From NCBI GenBank assembly GCA_900618425.1, contig UZAN01039822.1:1616-65615 (forward strand): a stretch of DNA of 64,000 nt, written 5' to 3'. The DNA is from Echinostoma caproni (Eukaryota; Platyhelminthes; Trematoda; Plagiorchiida; Echinostomatidae). Of this stretch, positions 11,701 to 26,700 are shown one piece after another. Positions within the stretch are counted from its first letter, which is position 1, and each line of letters begins with the position of its first letter. A model generated the notes under the pieces. It had not been told where the DNA came from and did no database searches. It saw only the letters and a list, made by a program, of their open reading frames with translations. The position numbers were made by a program, and so were the translations under genes.

Positions 11701-14700
11701 CCGTTGTAACCGCTCTTAATTTTAGCATCCTATATATCTCATGATTGATAGGACTCCACTTTAGTCAGATAATTTCTTTTTTTACCAAAATAGCTTGAAC
11801 AAAATGCACTTTTGAGGAGCATGCTCTCAGTCAGTTTTCGTACTTTTTACCGGTATAAACTGTTCCTTTGGGAGTATATTGCCATCTTCACATAGTTTAA
11901 ATTGAGTTCTTTTGCATCAAGAAATTTCTATCTGTTTGATTTCAGTATGCTCCTATTCGAGAGTTATTCTGTGTTAGGATTGAGAGCGCTTTTCTGACTA
12001 TCAATTGTTGACTTAATTCTGTTTTCAGTTTCAATATTACAATAAAATCTGGACAGAAGAACTCCGATTTCTCGTTATGTCTGCCAATGAGAAGCATTTA
12101 TTCCCCCGAGTGTCTAAGATGCAAGAATAAGAGCTACAATAAATCGTGAATTAGGACCGAAGCATTGTCCTATCGTTGAAAGCAAAATGTAATTGATTGC
12201 TTAGTAGCAAGGGGATGGTGGATGGTGCTTTACTTTGGAGTACCCACTAGTAATTCAACTCTGTCTAGATTCTCGAAACTTCGTTTCCAGTTCATTTCAC
12301 TAATTGACTGACCCTTCCCCTGATGATCTTGGTCTCTCAGATTTTGGTGATCAGACTCTGTTGATGTTTATCTCGGTAACTGAAGATCATTCTTCACATT
12401 TGGAACCATATACAAACACTAAAACATTAAGTCGTATATCCCGACATAAACACGTTTGAGCAGCATCAAAAGCAGCATGATTATGTGCGTCACACAGTGC
12501 ATTTTTAAAACTGATACATGTATGACATTAGGTGTCATTGTGAATAAAATCAATAAAGCGAATGATAGGACCAGTTTCTTCACATGCGAATGATACTTAA
12601 AACGAGCTGTCTAGGATGCATGTGTTATCCCTACTTACCGATTGGAATAAAAGAAAGTGAAGTTCGTTGCAACAGATCATATGACTCTCGCCCTGGTTAT
12701 TGTTGATTTCTTTCTGTGCGGCATCAACGCAGTTGTGGTATACGAGTGGACTATTTCTAACAATGTAGCCAGTAATTTCCATCTAGGAGTCTCGAATTTA
12801 TTTGATCGTGTCCTATGATGAGTTTTGATAAAGCTGGACTGAGAGTGTGATGGGTATGAAATAAATCAGACAAGTTAATCAGTTTGATTGGTTTAAAGGT
12901 TATCTTTCTGTTTTTTGCCGAACTAAAATTCATTCGTAAAATACGTGGTGGTATCTTGTGTCCCAAACCATAAATTCTACTCAAGGAATATTGATAGATA
13001 GATGTTTATATAATAGTAGAGTAAAACGTCCAACTCAAATCTATGTAGAATTAGTTTATGCAGAGAATACATTAATCCTTCATATGCTTTCCAATTCTCG
13101 TTGACCCAAAGCTCTATTTGGTACACACTTGAGTGAGGCATTTCCGTTCACCAAACCGGAACATGGTTATCATCCACGAGTGGTTTATGACACTACCCAA
13201 TTCATCCGCGACTACGGGATGGAAACAGAAGGTATATTTCGGTGAGTGTACCTATAAAGTCGTTCTGATATGAAGATGAAATTAAGGTTTCCTGTAAACT
13301 TCGTGATACAGTTCATTGTAATAGTGAAATAGTTTATCACTCTCATCGCCACAAATTTTTTCGACTTTCATTTGATTGCTTGACTTCTAAATGGTGCAAT
13401 TGGAGTTCTTCCAAGGCCATATGCCCGTTAGTGAAAGTGCAATAAAGTGAAGTATCGCCTTGAAAATACCGATATCGCGCTGCCTCCTCCCATTGAAAAA
13501 GATCTTTCTCGGCTGATCAACGGTTCAATTCACTATTTGTCACATCAACCGTCTAATTTATTTGCTTTGGTCAGTGCTGATTTGAGAAAAGGTTTTTCAA
13601 GGAAAACGATTAAGCGCATTTTTTCTGATCTCTGTACAGTGCGGGTGCATACATGATAAATTAACCCGGTTTTACTGTGTTCGTGCTTTCTTCCTCATCG
13701 CTTCCCCGAAACGACGTTTCATCTGACGGATATCTCGACGTATAGGATGCCGGTTTTGAACTGAATTGTTTACGGTCAGATCCATTTTTGGGCTCGTGCC
13801 CCACAGATCATCATCAATCACTGCGTTCACTACTGTTTTTCTAGTTTCAATTATTTTTGTTCGAGGAGCGACATCGCGTAAACCAAAAGCTTTAAATCCC
13901 GATTTGTTCGAACCAAAGTTATGGATAATGTTTCGTGTTACCTGAACTATAGAAGTCCTTTGCAGCATCCTGAGATGAACATGTCTCCCCCTGGATCATT
14001 TACAGATTAGATTTTTACATGATTGTTTGCTATCCTGTTTGTCTACTCAATAGCATATGTATTCAGGAGGACTATGTTCATGCTTCCATCAGTTCCATTT
14101 TTAGTTTGTGCAATCACTACATTTTTCAATTCATCTACCGGTTTTGCTCAATGTCTTTCACATGATCATTTACTTGATAGTATATTTCCATACTGCATTG
14201 GGAATCCTTAATCTATGGTTTGTGTTCCATTGGAAGTGAAGCACTTTTGAATAATATCCAAAGGGTTATGCAATCCAAAAACTTACGTGAAAAGTCACTT
14301 CACGAACTGGATCCCGGTCCTTGTTCATCGATTGATTTCTTTATTTGATCATTAGACATTCAGATTTAAGAACTTCGGGCCAGCATGTTTCGATTATGTT
14401 CACTGTTGTACATAATTGGCAGCTCGAGAAAACGATCATGCTGGCACTCAATATATTAATTGCAGGACCAAGCTCACTGGTTAAATACGTTTCTTCGGAT
14501 GGAGCCTGTTTTTGTTGAATTTATTTTTATGGATGTTCTATTTGAGCTCGACGTGTGTACCGACTAGTGTTCAGTTTCTTTCAATCGACTAGAATCAATA
14601 CCTGTACCACTGCTCTTATCTCGATGAACCCGCATTGTAGGTTGCGTGACGTGCTTCGCTAATCCTTTTGTTATAGAAGTTACTAGTTCAACACACTAGT

Positions 14701-17700
14701 ACTGAGAGCTTAGAGACGTAGAATGTGCGGCTAGTACTTCTATGCATATCAATAAGATAGGGTCAGAATAATCTGTGGTTTATGATTTCATACTTGAGTT
14801 CCGTACCTGCGCGAACGGGTTCCCTGTTTTTATCCTGGTTTACGCCATTTTTGACTGAATCCATAGATTCACTTTTCATGCTTCTGGTTTAGTTACTGTC
14901 ACCCAACTACCTGTCTGGTTGACCAACGAAGAAAACAGCGGGAACATACCGAGTGTTAAAACCACAAACTTCTGAGATGGGCCAGAACTAGGTGCGTGGG
15001 AAGAGTGAGTAAACTACGGCATTATCGTTTACTAGTAACAGTTACATCACTCAGGCTGCCTAGACAAAAACGAACCGGATCTAAAGATATTAAGCTGACG
15101 TGACCTACATTACGAAATTCACTTTTTAAATCATTTATTTTATCAGACTGCGTCGCAATCTCTCTACCCATCATTTTGTTCCAACAGTTACGCGATTTGA
15201 TAAGTATCTCACATCCTAGATGCCTGCACGACGGTGTGCACTGCGTCCGGAGTACCCGAATCGGTTCACGGCTACAACATAATATTTGTCGTCTAGTCTC
15301 GTTATTGGATATTCAGTTGTTTTACCGGATTTGTGCGACCAGACAGTAGTCACCAAACATCGACAACTGTCGTTTATTTTCTACAATCAATGACCATGCA
15401 CCTGCATTGTACTCTAGGAATAACTGAACAGATTCAGTAACAGTCGACAGTCAGAAACGCCCTGAATGTCCTAATTTGGTCTACGCTAGACGAGTCGTTT
15501 GGTTGCATACTGTTACCCTTTCCGAGATACATGCGACTTTACACAGTCAATGGCACAAATTTTACTTATTCACAAAATATTTTGTTTGGTTTTCGTTTTC
15601 CTAACTTCCAAGTCACTTTAATTGAGCTGTAGTGGAAATAAATGACTAAGAGAACCAGATTGACTCAAGTTCGTTTAATTGGTTTGTGAATTCCATGCGG
15701 TCTCGTTTGTCTCACTCATTCAGCAAAAGTTGCGGGGGTGAGTTATTACTCATCAGTTGTGTTCATTAATATTCCTCGTCTTTGCATTTTGTCTAACCAA
15801 ATAACTTTGGTTTGCTAAAAGGAGCTTCCAACTGATAGGCACGTTCTACTAAAATAATATGCGAATAGTTTTGCCATCTCAGCGAAGATTTATGAGACTC
15901 GATTGACGGGGTTTTGACCCTTTGTGCACTGAAAGTTGTACGCATTGAATAGACCCATCCAAGAAAAGCAAGAAAAATGAAGTTTTTTCAGTTTTTAATG
16001 TAGGAGGATAAGGCACAAAACGCCGAACTTGTTGACACATGCCAGTGACGGTTTCATAGGATGCCACAAAGAGAATGGACGAGATCGGAAAGGTTTTTCT
16101 CTGAGCAGATGTTTAGAAGTTTTGTAACTAGTTGTCTGAGTGATATAAAATATACCTAACTGATAGTCAACAATCCGTGTTGAAGAACACTATGGTATTG
16201 CCCAATAAAACTGGCAATAGAGAAGAATAAGGAAAATAAACTGATGAGCAAAAAGTGAATTTACATTTTATGTGCAGTCGAACTGTTTGGATCACAGATG
16301 TGAATCAGTTGCCCTTATCCCACCCAACATTTCATGTATTCCTGATCGCACAAAGAGGCGTAACGTAGTTTGCGTAGCGTTTTGTGCTCTATGTGATGGA
16401 ATCTTCCGAATTTCTTAAGTTTTGTGCTCCTTGCATTCATCCATATCGGTTAGTTCTGTTTCCAGCTACCCAGAAGTGGTAGCCGCATAATTCGTTACTT
16501 GCACCCCCAAAGACCCTTGTCAAACCTAGATTGTGGATAGCATGACTTCATCGTCATCGTGTGAACAAACAGTTGTGGTAAAATCTACCTGTTGTGCGCG
16601 TCAGGTTTGCCGCAGCAGTGATATGGCTTTTTGGACACAGTAGTTTCCATGACGTGATGCATGAGCGATGATCTACATTTCGTTTTTTCTGATTTGTCTA
16701 TGTATATACAAGTGTATGTATGGAGTAAGTATGAGTGTTTGTATCTGTGTGTGCATTTTTGTTGTTGACTTGTACCCCTTTTGTGTATGTACTTGTATCA
16801 TTTCTTGCCTTCTCAGTAATTATTTGAGGGTCGTTTATAATTTATGCCTTTTCATTAGTGTCCATTACTCAGTTTAAAGATGACTATGCTGCATACGCAA
16901 CTGCTATAAATCGCCGCCCTGAGTGCAATAAATCCGAAAGATATTTGATAAATTTTGATCTGCTATTCTGAGCTAAGGTTTTAATTCTCAACTCGAAAGT
17001 TCACTGTGAGGGTCTCGGTGGGGAGAAGAAAATGAGGTGCACTACTAATAAGTCCCAACATTGGAGAAACAGGTGGACAGTGCGCATTGCCGGCCAATGT
17101 ACATCACTTTATCAACAACAAAAACAACAAGCTTGTAAAACTTCGTTTTGTTGTTTCTGTTTCTTGGAGCTTATCTTCTCTTTTCGGGAACACGGAAGCT
17201 CGTCTTCGTTTATCAAGTGACTGGGAAATTTTCAAAACCATCTCATACCAGACCGTTGTCAGGCGGTCGGGTGAGGCGTAGAGACAAACTTTGGGTTCAG
17301 TTCCAGACAAGGAGAAGTCTGCGATCCACGTAGGCTATAGAGGCGGTCAAGGTTTAAGCAAAATAGCAAACATCGAATCGTGGGTGATTCCGGTTCCAAG
17401 CAATCAATTGAGGAGCAAAATGCCAAGCAGTAACACTCAGAAAACAGTCGCCAAAAGGAGTTCAATTTATTTAAAAGGATAATGGTATTTAGGTGAAACG
17501 GACCAGCAATCATGTTAACTCACTATCAAAGGGCGGGCATTGGTCAACGCAGGTTACCTCTGTCTCATAGTCCACAGGAAATACAATGAGATGATAAACA
17601 AAGCGGGATGGCAAGGTGTGAGGTTAGACTAATATCTAGATGATGTGGAAATCGAGAAATGTGCACGGCATAAGATACGCAAAACAGTCGATGAGATGTA

Positions 17701-20700
17701 CATGGTATAGAGTAAATGGCTACAGACAGCTTAGATTGTGGTGCTTAGGAAAGTACCTTAAAATGGTCAATAAGACATGTGAATGGTCTTAGAATGACTG
17801 TTTTACAGAATGAAACATAGTGCGAATTGTCTGGCTTGATTATTTTCCCAAATAGTCGGGAACGCCTGTTGTACAAGGAACGAGATGAAACTGACTTTAT
17901 TCGCTTGTATCATATCCCCAGACACAATGTAAATCCTTTAAACTAACCCAACGGTGTTCCTGTGTAAATATTGAGAATTTATCCCCTGAATGACTGATGT
18001 TGTTAATTTGCCCTGACAAAAAGCAGTACTCCACATGAATCCTACATTATACAATATCCGCCTACGACCATCCAATAGCGATTTTAAATTGAATTTACGA
18101 GAAAAATTGCTTATTACTTGCAAGGAGTTTCGCTAAATTCAGTAAGCAAAAGATTCATTCCAATGCAAGAATACTGATTGAATTTAATGTTGTCTACTAC
18201 TCTTTCTGATCCCATTCAAGCATTAACAAATTTGAATGCACATAATCTATGAATGATGGAAGCACTTTCTACAAGAACTTCGTATCTTGACGCAAAGATG
18301 ACCGAAAAGAGATAGCCAGAAAGTTTCTGCATATACTCTTTCATATTGAGGTTCTTTGTGAGAAAATTCCAAGTGTTTCACAGTTTCCCAGAAAATCCAC
18401 TTAGGTTATCAAGTGGTATTGGTGGCTGGACAAATTTTTGGAAAGCATGCCCGAGCATCACGTTAACTTTCCGTAATTAATGATTATATAGCATAATTTC
18501 TGCCCTGATACTGTTTTAGTCAGCTAATGAAACAGGGGCGCACTGAAGCTGGAGCAAGTCAATTTCGCTTACGATCAGCTATTCGTGCGGACAGTTCTCA
18601 CGGAGTACTTGTCACGCACGACTTCACCAGTCTTTCCAGTCACGTGCTACCGGAGAGTCACTCAACCTTTCCGTGCAGTCGTTAGCATGCGACGCGAGAT
18701 GCAGTCATCCAGTGATGCATTCCTCTGCATAGTCACTTGTCAATATCAATACAGATCAGAAAATGGTGTGACCGGCGTGAAGTCACCTGATTAACACATC
18801 GTGGTTAGGTTGGATTAACTGACCTCCCCGTTAAGGTATCAGGTTGCGTAACTCACATACAGGTCGATAAGTCCGATAGCATGTATGCTTGTGTACACCG
18901 ATTTGTTATGTGAAAACGGGTCATGATGTCTCACGCTCTCTTGCATTCAGTGTCTATTCATTCGACAACCGAGAATGCATTTGGATTACAAGCTGTGAAA
19001 CATTGAATGTGTGCGCTATCAACTGTGTGTTTGCGCGAATCTGAATGAGCAGAGTAGAAACCTGAGGTTCACATAGTATCGAATTCGCTTCTCTGAGCAG
19101 TATGTTGAGCAAAAAACAACTATTTGCGTTAATTTCTAATGCCTAAGGAACATGCATTTGTTAGAAGAATAATCTAAGTTCTTGAATATTGTTACGTTTC
19201 TTTTATGCCATAGTCAATCACACCCAATTAGCCTTCGGATTATATGCAGAAAGCCAACAGGCAATAGATTTTTGAATGAAATCATTTTCAGAGTTCGGGT
19301 GAGCGGGTAAAAGCAACCCATGAATGACTGATCATCGATGCGTCGCTATATGGATTTCAGTAAAGTTAGGTCGTTTGTATTTTTTTACTTTGAATATGGG
19401 TGTGGTTTGCAGCTCAGGTTGATGGTTTGTGGGGTCTTGTGTTCGCTGATCTTGGCGTTTAGATCGCTTAGTTTTAAGGTTTCAAACCAAAAGACCAATA
19501 AAACCACTAAAGAGATATTCTAATGCAATTTTCTCTAAATAAAACTATAATTCTTCCTTTAAATTCTCTATGCTGTTTGCAAAAGCCTGTAGTTATTGTA
19601 GTAAAAGTACAATGGTACAAAATCGCTGATTGAGGTTGTACAAGAACTGGCATTCAATATAGCCAGTATCTTTGAACCCGTTGGCCAAAATATGGGCATA
19701 ATATTTGATAGGATATCAGACTATGCAAACGAGGTTGTCGGTGATGGAAAAGCCATTATTATTTGTCCATAAACGTTTTCGCAGCCTCAGATAGACGAGA
19801 CAGATGAATTTCCCATCCAGGAATTGTAGATGACATCAGACAAGGACATGTTTTGATGAGTGTCGTTTCCTAACTGCAAGCTTTGTGATTTTCTTCGCCT
19901 TCTTAATAGGTGTACTTGTGCAGGCGATTACAACATCATGACCACTACAGTCTATCACGAACTACATCCCCCTAAACCGAGGCTGGTTCTGTGCACTAAT
20001 AAAGATGTTTAGAATGAGTAGGTAAATATATATCTCTTCTACCCTGATTGACGTGAAGCGAAGTTATCGTATAGATGTTTTCCGTTCCAATTCAGTGTGA
20101 GTGAATGATTAAGCCTATATTAAAATCCTTTGAAAATGCTGCTAGCTGCATAACCATCGTTGCACACACATTTTCACAGTACGTAATCAGTTTGAATTAA
20201 TTCGCGCAAAATAATAAAACCAACAAGATTTCAATAGGAGTTTCGGAACAGAGTGATAGTAAAAGTCATAGTGAATCATACGAGAGGAGCGAGGTTTTGA
20301 GCTCCTTTTTCCTTCGTAGACAAACATAATTGCCGCACTCCACCTACATAATTTTGATCACCGGACGTAAAAGTGCTGTAGTTTTGATTGGATGGAAAAG
20401 TTGATGCAGATCGATGAAACCCCATAAAAATGTTGGATTTGTGTTTTCGTTTTCGAGGACGGTTCATGAGGGCCAGGAGGTGGAAGCTAATTTAATTGTA
20501 TGCCCGAAAGAGGAGCTTTGAACGCAGGCAGAGTGCAGTGAGCGTGCTGTTTGCCCCAAACTATGCATGAGTTGACTTTTATGTGCCTGAAAACGTGGGG
20601 ATTTATACACAAATATGTGGCATACACATGGGTTTCCAGGCGCAAAACCCTCTTTATGGAGCTCATGTTTTCTATCGAGTTACCATGAAACTATCCTTTT

Positions 20701-23700
20701 CAATCACCATACCCTACTACTTATTGCTTTTTATGTGGGTCTGGGGAGAAATCTCTTTCACTGTTTACCTATTAAATCGTTCAAAATGTCCGCTTTTGAA
20801 GATAAACTTTTTGTTTTATATGCAGCGAACATACACTAAGTATGACTTCCGACAATACTAGAGAAAAGTTTTTACAGGGAATTTCTGATATACTTGAAAT
20901 GATTTTGATCCACCTTTTGGATATAGAATGTAGATCGAGTTATAGGAAGAGGAATAAATTATTCACTAACAGCTGAATAAACAGATTAAATACCTAGGGC
21001 AGTTACCTATAGAAAACGAAACTGATTACTTAAATGTCTAATTAGGTATACAGGCATGTATACAAGGAGTTTATCTGACCCCAACTAGGAGATCTGAAAC
21101 CCCCATTTCACCGTTTAAGGTCATTTACGAGTTTGCCTCACACAAAGAGCAGGCTGCCATAATCACCATGATCATCCCTTTTCCTCAACAAGCTTTACAG
21201 ATTGCAGCTAATACAAGAATAATTATAATTGTTATTGCATACGGATGAAAGTATAGACGAACCTCTAAAACAAAAACGTGTATTACATAATCGAACTCTG
21301 TGCGAACGTTTCCTCGAATGAAGCTTCCCTTTGAAAGGTGATGATATTGAACGCAATGTTTTCATTTTTTTTTCAGTTTCTGAGGTCAACAGATTATCGC
21401 CATTGTAGGTCCTAAAATGGAAAGCGGAAAATGTTTGGGCTTCCTTGTGTATCTTTACAGATATTCAGGTTGTACAGATAGAGTGGTCAGGGAGGGGAAT
21501 GAGATTCTTGATTGAAGATAAAACGCACAAACAGTTTGCAATATCTGAGCATTTGATTTGTGAATTGCCTTTTCCAATGTTTTTTCGGACGTTAGAACGT
21601 TATTCCTTTAATTAACTTTGATGTAACTCATCAGAATTAAATTCGTTTCCGTGTACAAAATTAAATTTTAAACGTATACAGTACTTTGCTTTTAATATTG
21701 AATAAGAAGGCCTTCAACCAAACGTCTTATTCTCGACTGCACTAAAAAGCAACGCAAACATTACGTATTATTGTGAAGCCATTTCGTGCGAAACAGCTGC
21801 ACACAAAGCGAGCGAAATACACGTTCTTGGTTTTGCTTCACGGCTGATTCGAGCAGTCGAATGGAATTCAATTGACTTTCATTTGGAAATCGTATGAGAA
21901 TTCCGTCTTACTTTGCAGTTATGTGCATTTGCCAAGCAGTTCAATGAGTTTGTTGCTGGCAAGATTGCTTCAATACGAAGAAAAAAACGAGAAAAAGAAC
22001 GAACGAGGGGAGAAGTCATTGGGGCATAAGTAAGAGATACATACCACAAATTTTTATCTGCATACGAAATGAAACTTTCATTGGCATTGAGTATCAGTTG
22101 TGGTTGGGATAAACAAGCCCCACGGGACGAGACGTACGAATGTAATTTGCAGTTCGCACAAAAACTCAAAACTGCCATGAAAATACAGTGAGGACAATCA
22201 ATCAATCATGAAATAAAGATGAATGTTGTTTATCACACCAAAACACTACTTATTTGAAGGTTCCGTGTCAAAATATTTGCTAGTTTTAGTGAACAATGAA
22301 TAATAAATAAATAATACAGTTCTGGTAGGCCTTTTTAATGGCTTACAATTTTTTCATTGGCTTTTTGTTGTTAACTTTTCCATTTTGCTTTAGGTAGTCT
22401 AAATGCAAAATTGCCTTCCTGACACCGAATTTGATATAATATCGTATAATGCGATGTCATCAGCCGAAAACCGTCGGCCTAGCCTGTAGGTCCTTCCCCT
22501 ATGCTGCACCATAGTCTGCACGCATCACTGTTTCTTCTAATCTTGTTCAATGTCTACAAATGAATCGCGGTAGAGCAAAAGTAGTCTGGGTACTTGTAAA
22601 ACTATGCCATGAAATAATCTGACTAGGAGGAAACTGTCCACCCCTAAGGTACATCGTGTCAACTCATCAATGTGCACACGATTCTCCGGCTCACGAAGGT
22701 TCATTGTTGCAAACACTGGAACTGGAATATGATTATCTCATTGAACATGATCGACACCGCACCGATAACAGTGCTCGAGACGAAATCATCTGCATAGATG
22801 GATTTAGTGTAGTAACCGTAGACCAACACAACACTTCTTGTTGCGCTGTGAAGGGGATCTTTCGCACCAATGCCACAGTTGCCTCAGATTATCAAATGCT
22901 AATCTTGCCTTAGCTTCACCTTGGGTGATCTCTCACACACCTTCACTAGTTGTTAATTTAGATAACTTTCGACCACTTATAAGGTTTCACTATCCAAAAA
23001 AGAGCGTACACGAACTCCTGTCATTCCTGCAGTTGCACCTTGTACTTTGCTTGTCCCATTCACAAGCTACACTAAACAATCGAAACTACGAAGCGGTTTA
23101 GTACGTTCATGCATTACTGGGATGAGCGATATCATTCACGTTCTCTAGGTTTGGAATCTTGTCTTCATTAAGCTNNNTGTCTAACGTCAGAGCTTGTTAC
23201 TTTTAACAAAACTCTTAGGAACTCAGTGGACAAGTCAAAGAGAAATGGAAAGATAGAGGAGCTCTAATCTATCCAACGGATGATGGATAACATGATTGGA
23301 AGTTTCCCGTGAGTACTAGCTTTTCCTGAGGTGAGATGGTAAAGTGCCCCTAAGAATTAACCAGCCGATCAGTGTGCCTAACTTTGCCTTGGTAGTAAGA
23401 AGTACTACAATGGTTCCTCGTCTCAATACGTGTATGTCGGTGTAGTCAATGCCGACGAAAAAGGAAATTTCATCCATGTTATCACAGAATGTAACCAGCT
23501 CTTCTCGGATGCACCTTTCGCGAATCACGAATCTCAAAAGAGGTAATCAATACAAACATAATCCCTGATCCAATCGGTCATTCAAAATCACTAGTGACCA
23601 GTGAATGTTTTTCTCAGTTGGTTTCCATGTTGATTGATTATCTATCCTTTTATTTTCGCCACTGATTAAATTTATTGCCACGCCCATTTTATCAAGCTGC

Positions 23701-26700
23701 CTTTGACATAAACGATTCAGTTTAATGTTTCCCGTCCAAAATATAATGGTTTTACCATGTCCCAAGTCATTACGGGCAGCTAAGCAACATGGAAATAGCA
23801 AGGTCAAAATTGACAACCAATTCCTGCTTGTTCGTGTTAATGTGTTCATGTATATTGGACGAGTTGAGCTTATTGATTTCAGTTTTGTGCTTATCTAAGT
23901 CCATGTGTGAGCGTGTGCATTTGTGACTGTCAAAACGCACCTGTGATCACGGGCACCACTAGGCGATCGATTAGTCGATGTGCATATGAATGCGTGGTGT
24001 GTGTTGTTTGTCTTGCTCCGCCCGCACTTGCCAACAAGACGCACTCGTCGTGACGTAACGTAGCGTGCGATGAGTGATTTGAAAACATTGTTCCAAACGG
24101 ATTGAGGAGATCCGGTTATTGTTCTCCCTATCAACGTCACTCTACAATGAGGGAACTTTGGCTCTTCGAACGAAATCTTACACCGATATGGTAGTCGACA
24201 GCACAAAGTACAAAAGTGTGTTTAAGGCCTATGGACATCTTTCATTCGATGGACAAACCAGTCATGGAAATAGAGTGAGCACGGCCCATGCGGATCATGC
24301 ACATACCTCAACTGTTCTTATGGTAGTTGAAATTATTGGTAACCAACTTGGGTATCCGAGTGGGTAGGCTCTGGAACTCGAACCCTCACTGCTCACATAA
24401 TAACATAATGAAGAGATTTCCAAACAATCGAATACGATAGATTAAACTCATTCTATAAAAGGTTTGTTATACGATAATGCTGTACACTCAAGCAGAAACG
24501 TGAGCTCTGTGAAAATTGGAGGAGTGATCAGTTCACCTTCACAACGAAACAAAAGGAAACTACTTAATAGGCGACCGCACTAACATTATATAAACATGAC
24601 GTTTTAAACCATCAATCAAACGTATCCTATCAGAATCGAAGTCGTTATACACAAAAGTATCTCACTGTTCAATCTACCGAACGGAGAAGTGAAAGATAAA
24701 GTGAGTACCATCAAAAAGGGACAGCAGATATGCATGCTATCTACAACCGTTGTTTGAGAGGATAGGAAGATGCATTTCTTTTCTCCTGATGATTTAATTA
24801 ATGATTGGCTAAGTAATTTGATTTCATACATTCCATTTCATTCGAACATTCGCATAGAAATATCACGTTAATTTTTTTATGCGCAACAATATGTATGTAG
24901 ATGTAGCCATGTATGTATTAACAAACGGCTCTGTGTTCCCGTAAAGTAATGTCATTGATAGAAGCTCAATTGGAAGCACCAAGTTCCCCGGTGTGTGGTC
25001 TCGTGAGCAGTCCAACTTATGGCCAGCAGCGAGATAATGCAGTTGGGTGTCATGATGAGGGGTACTGGTGCATATACTCAATTTTTTCTTGAATTTAGTC
25101 TATATCAATTCACTGCATATATTCATCTAGGCATTCTCCTAATTTCTGGTTACTCTTTCTTCATTGTTTGAAAAAGTGGGTGATAGAAACACCTCAAGCA
25201 AAACTGGATTTTTGAAGTGTAAGGCTAATGATTGAATTAACCGAAATGAATCGAAGCTGATATCTCTTCCGTCCTCGTTGATCCTTCTAGCGGGGAATGA
25301 AAACGCAACAGTCAAAAGTAAAAATATGAGGAAATGATGAAAAGGAAAACTCAACAGAAACATTTCAAAGTAATTGCATTTATCTAACAGTTAACATGAA
25401 CGTCCAAATGTAAATCAGAAATGAAAAACTGATGCTTTGGAAACAAACCACAAAATATGTTTTGTCGAAGCAGCGGTTACCAAAATATAGTTTGTCCATG
25501 GTCAGAAATAAAATAAAAATAGATCAAACGCCAACAGGAAACTGAAATATGAAGTGGTAGGATTGCTTGGAGTGTTTGATTTCACTTTCAGAAGCGTGAA
25601 TACAGCTACTTACGGGCAAGGGTGAAATTAAGGAATTCACTGCATGCAACCGTTTACTGGAAGTAGTTGGGATTATCAACTTAAATTGCATTGAAACAGT
25701 AGAAATTTGTTCAGATAAGAAGATTGATATCTTTCCGACAGATACTAATCCGCCTTTTCTCTTGTGACGCGATGCTATTAAGAGTCTTTTCTAACTGTGA
25801 ATACGTCGATCACAATAATGTCTCCTTTATTTATCTACATTATTTCCGATCTTGATCTTTTGACTTCTCTGGATTCATTTCTCTTTTATTGTGATCTACT
25901 ACAGAATTGTGAATTGCGTTCGTGCTTTTCTCAGTTTCTTTGCAACCTTAATGCACCGAAATTCTCCCTTTTCTCTTCAACTCTACTTTAAGGTTTCCTG
26001 TCTTTCTCCTGCTGCTTTGTACAAACAAGCAGCCAAAAGATACCAACCAAAAACGACACGAAAGTGCATGGCTATTGGTTGTACCAACTGAAACCGAAAC
26101 GTAAGAAGAGGAAAAGGCAAAAAGAACTCTCTGGAATTCTCAAGTTCTTGAAAAAGGATGAGGATTTCACTGTACGATTATACGTTAGAGAGAGGGGGCG
26201 TAACGCCTGTAAATGTTTAAGAGAGATCAAAACGACAGTCTGCAAGGCACAAAGTCCGCGGTAATAACGGTGAAACGGAGATGACAAAACGATTGCTCGG
26301 CTTTGAGGGAATTAGTGAAGGATGTAAATAGAATAACTACAAGTCTGATGGTCTCATACTGAAAACGGTTAGTGGCTATTAAGGACACATTAGGAAAAGA
26401 TGCGGTTTTAATGAAACTAAACAGGAATATTTATCGAAAAATGTATCCTGAAGACCTGGTCGTATGCAATCATTTTGTATTTTGAAGAGGCCAAAATGCA
26501 CATCGGGTTGTTAGCATAAGATTGAAACCCAAGAGTATTAGGCAGCTGCTTACGTTCAGAGGAAGAGATTCGTCGTATTCTGACTCCAACTCTCAGTCAG
26601 TATAAAGTCAGTGCAAACGTTAATTTGGAAATGCAAAGTGGGCATCGCGTTTCTCTGAACTATTTCCATAGCCCTGCATTATTCACTGTTTCAACTGTCT

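Larger units (their letters stand above)
5794..13111 (+). other. FilGAP-like intron, 7.3 kb
   Basis: Bounded by GTATGT and AAAG. It contains a SINE-like scrap (6,010-6,075), a TA microsatellite (6,221-6,244), an unassigned open frame (7,495-7,821), a symmetric exon-like segment (8,153-8,203), a possible two-exon mini-gene (9,074-9,364) and a SINE on the - strand (10,780-10,925). I see nothing else that I can assign. Confidence 0.8.

Noticed and set aside
17250..17515. Frames open on several overlapping phases, suspected repeat
   Set aside because: I could not tie it to a second copy in the window or to a known family from the sequence alone.
21879..22205. 108-codon - strand frame
   Set aside because: Cys-, Ser- and Asn-rich composition without motif or splice support. 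Its length is within the chance range for this window.
24330..24400. tRNA box B-like GAACTCGAACCC
   Set aside because: No box A at the right distance and no match to either SINE body.
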